A stretch of 64,000 nucleotides of DNA, from the NCBI GenBank assembly GCA_020630775.1, contig JAHDIN010000005.1:25463-89462 (forward strand), written 5' to 3'. How positions within the stretch are numbered: the stretch's first letter is position 1; the number at the start of each line of letters is the position of its first letter. Positions 62,288 through 64,000 of the stretch are shown here, piece after piece. The position numbers and the translations under genes were made by a program. This DNA comes from Saprospiraceae bacterium (lineage in GTDB: Bacteria; Bacteroidota; Bacteroidia; Chitinophagales; Saprospiraceae). Under the pieces are notes generated by a model that was not told the origin of the DNA, searched no databases, and worked only from the letters and a program-made list of their open reading frames with translations.

Positions 62288-63938
62288 TAAAGCAATTCAG
62301 TTTCTAGGTTTTTTATTGCTATCAAATTTGTTCTATTGGCCAGCTCATGGTTATGGTATGGTTCATGATTTCTTAGGATGGGTGATTAAATATCAAAATG
62401 GTGATTGGAACGATGTGATTCATGGATTTGGTTATCATGGTTTGCATCCTGTTTTTCATTTCTTTAATTACGGATTCTTTAGTCTTTTTGGTCTGTCAGA
62501 AATGGCTTGGGGCATAGGCTTTGCTTCACTTCATGCACTTGCAGCTTATTTGTTATTCACGTTTTTGAAAAACATTTTCGAGTTGTATGAAATTGATAAC
62601 AGCCCGATTATATCATTTTTAGCGTCATTAGGTTTTCTGTTTGGACCTTTTCAAACAGAAGCTATTACTTGGAATGCCTGCATGCATTATCTCTTAAGCA
62701 CTATTTTCTTTTTGTTGATGGCTAGAATAATCGTTGGGTTCTTATACGATTCATTTAAATGGAGCAGCATAGGTTTGCATCTTATGTTCTTTGTTGCGGC
62801 CATACTTACCTTAGAAATTAATTTAGCGGCCCCTTTTATGATGTTGATTGTCGCGGCATTGTATTGGTCTAAAAAGTCCTTTGATTTTCGACGATATGTT
62901 ATTTGGGTGTTCTTGCCTCAAGTTGTTGTTTTGGTCAGCTATTTTTTATTGAATAAAATAGTGCTTGGTGAATGGGTGGGGCATTATGGCTCTGAAAAAC
63001 ATCTCAATTTTTCCCCTTTACTTCTATTAACCAATGGTTGGAAGTACTTTTTCAAGTACAGTCTCTTAGTGCATTTTTGGCCTTATAAGATTAGAGAGGT
63101 ATTTTATATAATGCTAGAAAATTCTGCAGTTATAATATCAATAACTGCGTTAGCATTAGGTGTCTTAATTTTTATTTATAGAAGGTTTAAAAATCAACCC
63201 AACTCAGGATTCTTGTCAGCTGGATTTATGCTTATCTTCTTTATGGGTGTTTTCCCAATTGTGAATTTGTACTTTATGTATTTAATGCCTTTTCAAAATG
63301 ATCGTTATGGGCATTATGCAAGTATGTTTTTTTATCCAGCTGCTGTACTTTTATTGTATTGGATGGCGCCAAGGATGAAATGGATATTGGTTGCCATGTA
63401 TATATTTCTACATATTTTCTTCGGGTTTAAAAACGTCATTAAATGTCATCAAGCGGGTCAGATTATTGATGGTTTAGTCAGCTCTTTTAAGTGGTATGAT
63501 GTTGAGGAAGTCAGATTGTTGTCATTGCCTGACAATTATAAGGGCCTCTTTTTGTATGCCGATTATCATGAGGACAGTGCCGAGACATTTGTAGAGGCAT
63601 TAGGATTATTTGGTGAGCGACAAGTTAAAGGTCATGTTAAAGAGTATTCTCAATACAATCAGAATACTCTGGAGGATAGTTTTATTGTAAAAGGAAAAAA
63701 GGACAGTATCACTATTGCTTTCGCACAGTATAGTAATTGGTTCTGGTGGAAGAATATCGGTTTTATAAATTATGAAGATGCAGAACTAAAAGCTTCTAGA
63801 AGTGATAATCAATGCACTTTTATCATAAAGGATGAAAAGGAGAAAGTATATTTGATACCCAATGGGGTGGAGTGGAGAGAGGTGAGGCTCGGGGACTCGG
63901 GAGGCTCGGTGACTCGGGAGACTCGGGGGGCTCGGTGA
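62256..63938 (+). CDS. Polytopic membrane protein, GT-C glycosyltransferase-like; 3' end in a minisatellite
   Basis: About 540 genuine residues with ten or so membrane segments; the opening MVHDFLGWVIKYQNGDWNDVIHGF, with an acidic residue in the first loop after segment 1, resembles GT-C lipid-linked sugar transferases, but I find no firm family. ATG at 62256 or the adjacent 62259 can start it. The last 15-20 residues (EVRLGDSGG...) are encoded by a 17-bp repeat, and the frame ends in the repeat at 63936-63938. The original stop was probably lost, so the true C terminus is uncertain. It may be coupled to the preceding protease gene. Confidence 0.7.
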   Translation: MMLKLKILFRNKAIQFLGFLLLSNLFYWPAHGYGMVHDFLGWVIKYQNGDWNDVIHGFGYHGLHPVFHFFNYGFFSLFGLSEMAWGIGFASLHALAAYLLFTFLKNIFELYEIDNSPIISFLASLGFLFGPFQTEAITWNACMHYLLSTIFFLLMARIIVGFLYDSFKWSSIGLHLMFFVAAILTLEINLAAPFMMLIVAALYWSKKSFDFRRYVIWVFLPQVVVLVSYFLLNKIVLGEWVGHYGSEKHLNFSPLLLLTNGWKYFFKYSLLVHFWPYKIREVFYIMLENSAVIISITALALGVLIFIYRRFKNQPNSGFLSAGFMLIFFMGVFPIVNLYFMYLMPFQNDRYGHYASMFFYPAAVLLLYWMAPRMKWILVAMYIFLHIFFGFKNVIKCHQAGQIIDGLVSSFKWYDVEEVRLLSLPDNYKGLFLYADYHEDSAETFVEALGLFGERQVKGHVKEYSQYNQNTLEDSFIVKGKKDSITIAFAQYSNWFWWKNIGFINYEDAELKASRSDNQCTFIIKDEKEKVYLIPNGVEWREVRLGDSGGSVTRETRGAR

Positions 63939-64000
63939 CTCGGGGGACTCGGTGGCTCGGGAGACTCGGTGGCTCGGGAGACTCGGTGGCTCGGGAGACT
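63888..64000. repeat. 17-bp G-rich minisatellite running off the window
   Basis: The word CTCGG recurs with alternating 8- and 9-bp steps, giving a strict 17-bp unit starting at 63888, 63905, 63922, 63939, 63956, 63973 and 63990. The right-hand units read CTCGGGAGACTCGGTGG. The array continues past 64000. It is far more G-rich than its surroundings and overlaps the 3' end of the membrane-protein frame. Confidence 0.92.

Overview
The window is a low-GC chromosomal segment of a member of the Bacteroidota, most likely a Saprospiria-type organism. The evidence is type IX secretion (T9SS) C-terminal sorting domains on several very large secreted proteins, a PorP/SprF-family protein, HYR, CHU_C and coathanger-stack modules, a CotH/lamin-tail surface protein, and many candidate promoters with the Bacteroidota -7 box TAnnTTTG. 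No phage, plasmid or CRISPR locus is visible. I cannot name the species.

Layout. 1-3059: two paralogous secreted beta-propeller-like proteins, head to head (the first is cut by the window edge). 3060-5112: a repeat-rich gap with a tandem duplication of about 185 bp, palindromic REP-like units, an IS4-family (Tn5/IS50-like) insertion with 14-bp inverted repeats and an 8-bp target duplication, and an 8-bp minisatellite. 5116-11748: a full trp operon, transcribed leftward as trpL-E-G-D-C-F-B-A. I read a 20-codon leader peptide with three consecutive Trp codons followed by a 13-bp terminator hairpin, i.e. a classical ribosome-mediated attenuator. 11781-17807: AsmA-like envelope protein, a double ABC ATPase, a small membrane peptide and fmt. 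17880-22471: OmpA-like protein, DUF5683 protein, parB-parA and a UPF0173 hydrolase. 22472-28934: a MITE-like element, a 1576-residue HYR/C-type-lectin/GEVED protein, and a secreted thioredoxin with dockerin-like repeats; lipB lies divergently beside it. 29683-36336: a compact four-gene leftward operon: CotH kinase-like surface protein, DUF4956 membrane protein, HlyD-like adaptor, TolC-like protein. It has the adaptor and outer-membrane parts of an export machine but no recognisable pump, and is the best candidate for a poorly described system. 36472-41235: TSP3 beta-barrel, SDR, TlpA-like lipoprotein, PorP/SprF and a response regulator. 41511-49226: EamA transporter, DUF2795 protein, queA, a MacB/FtsX-type permease, and the infC-rpmI-rplT and clpC genes. 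49486-57574: STAS protein, RNase Z, M43-like protease, MFS transporter, DNA/RNA endonuclease fused to an OB-fold, T9SS type B cargo and a fasciclin lipoprotein. 57852-59703: a short GntR regulator with two operator palindromes, a Y1/RAYT-type transposase flanked by 75-bp direct repeats that carry the same palindrome found near the IS, and tRNA-Lys(TTT). 59894-64000: aminotransferase, protease lipoprotein, and a polytopic GT-C-like membrane protein whose 3' end runs into a 17-bp G-rich minisatellite.

How the parts fit: most of the window is housekeeping (Trp synthesis, translation initiation and tRNA modification, chromosome partition, Clp proteolysis, lipoylation) interleaved with large secreted or surface proteins of T9SS type. 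Accessory character is concentrated at 3060-5112, 22572-22798, 57852-59455 and the right edge. All functions are inferred from motifs read by eye; no database search was run.
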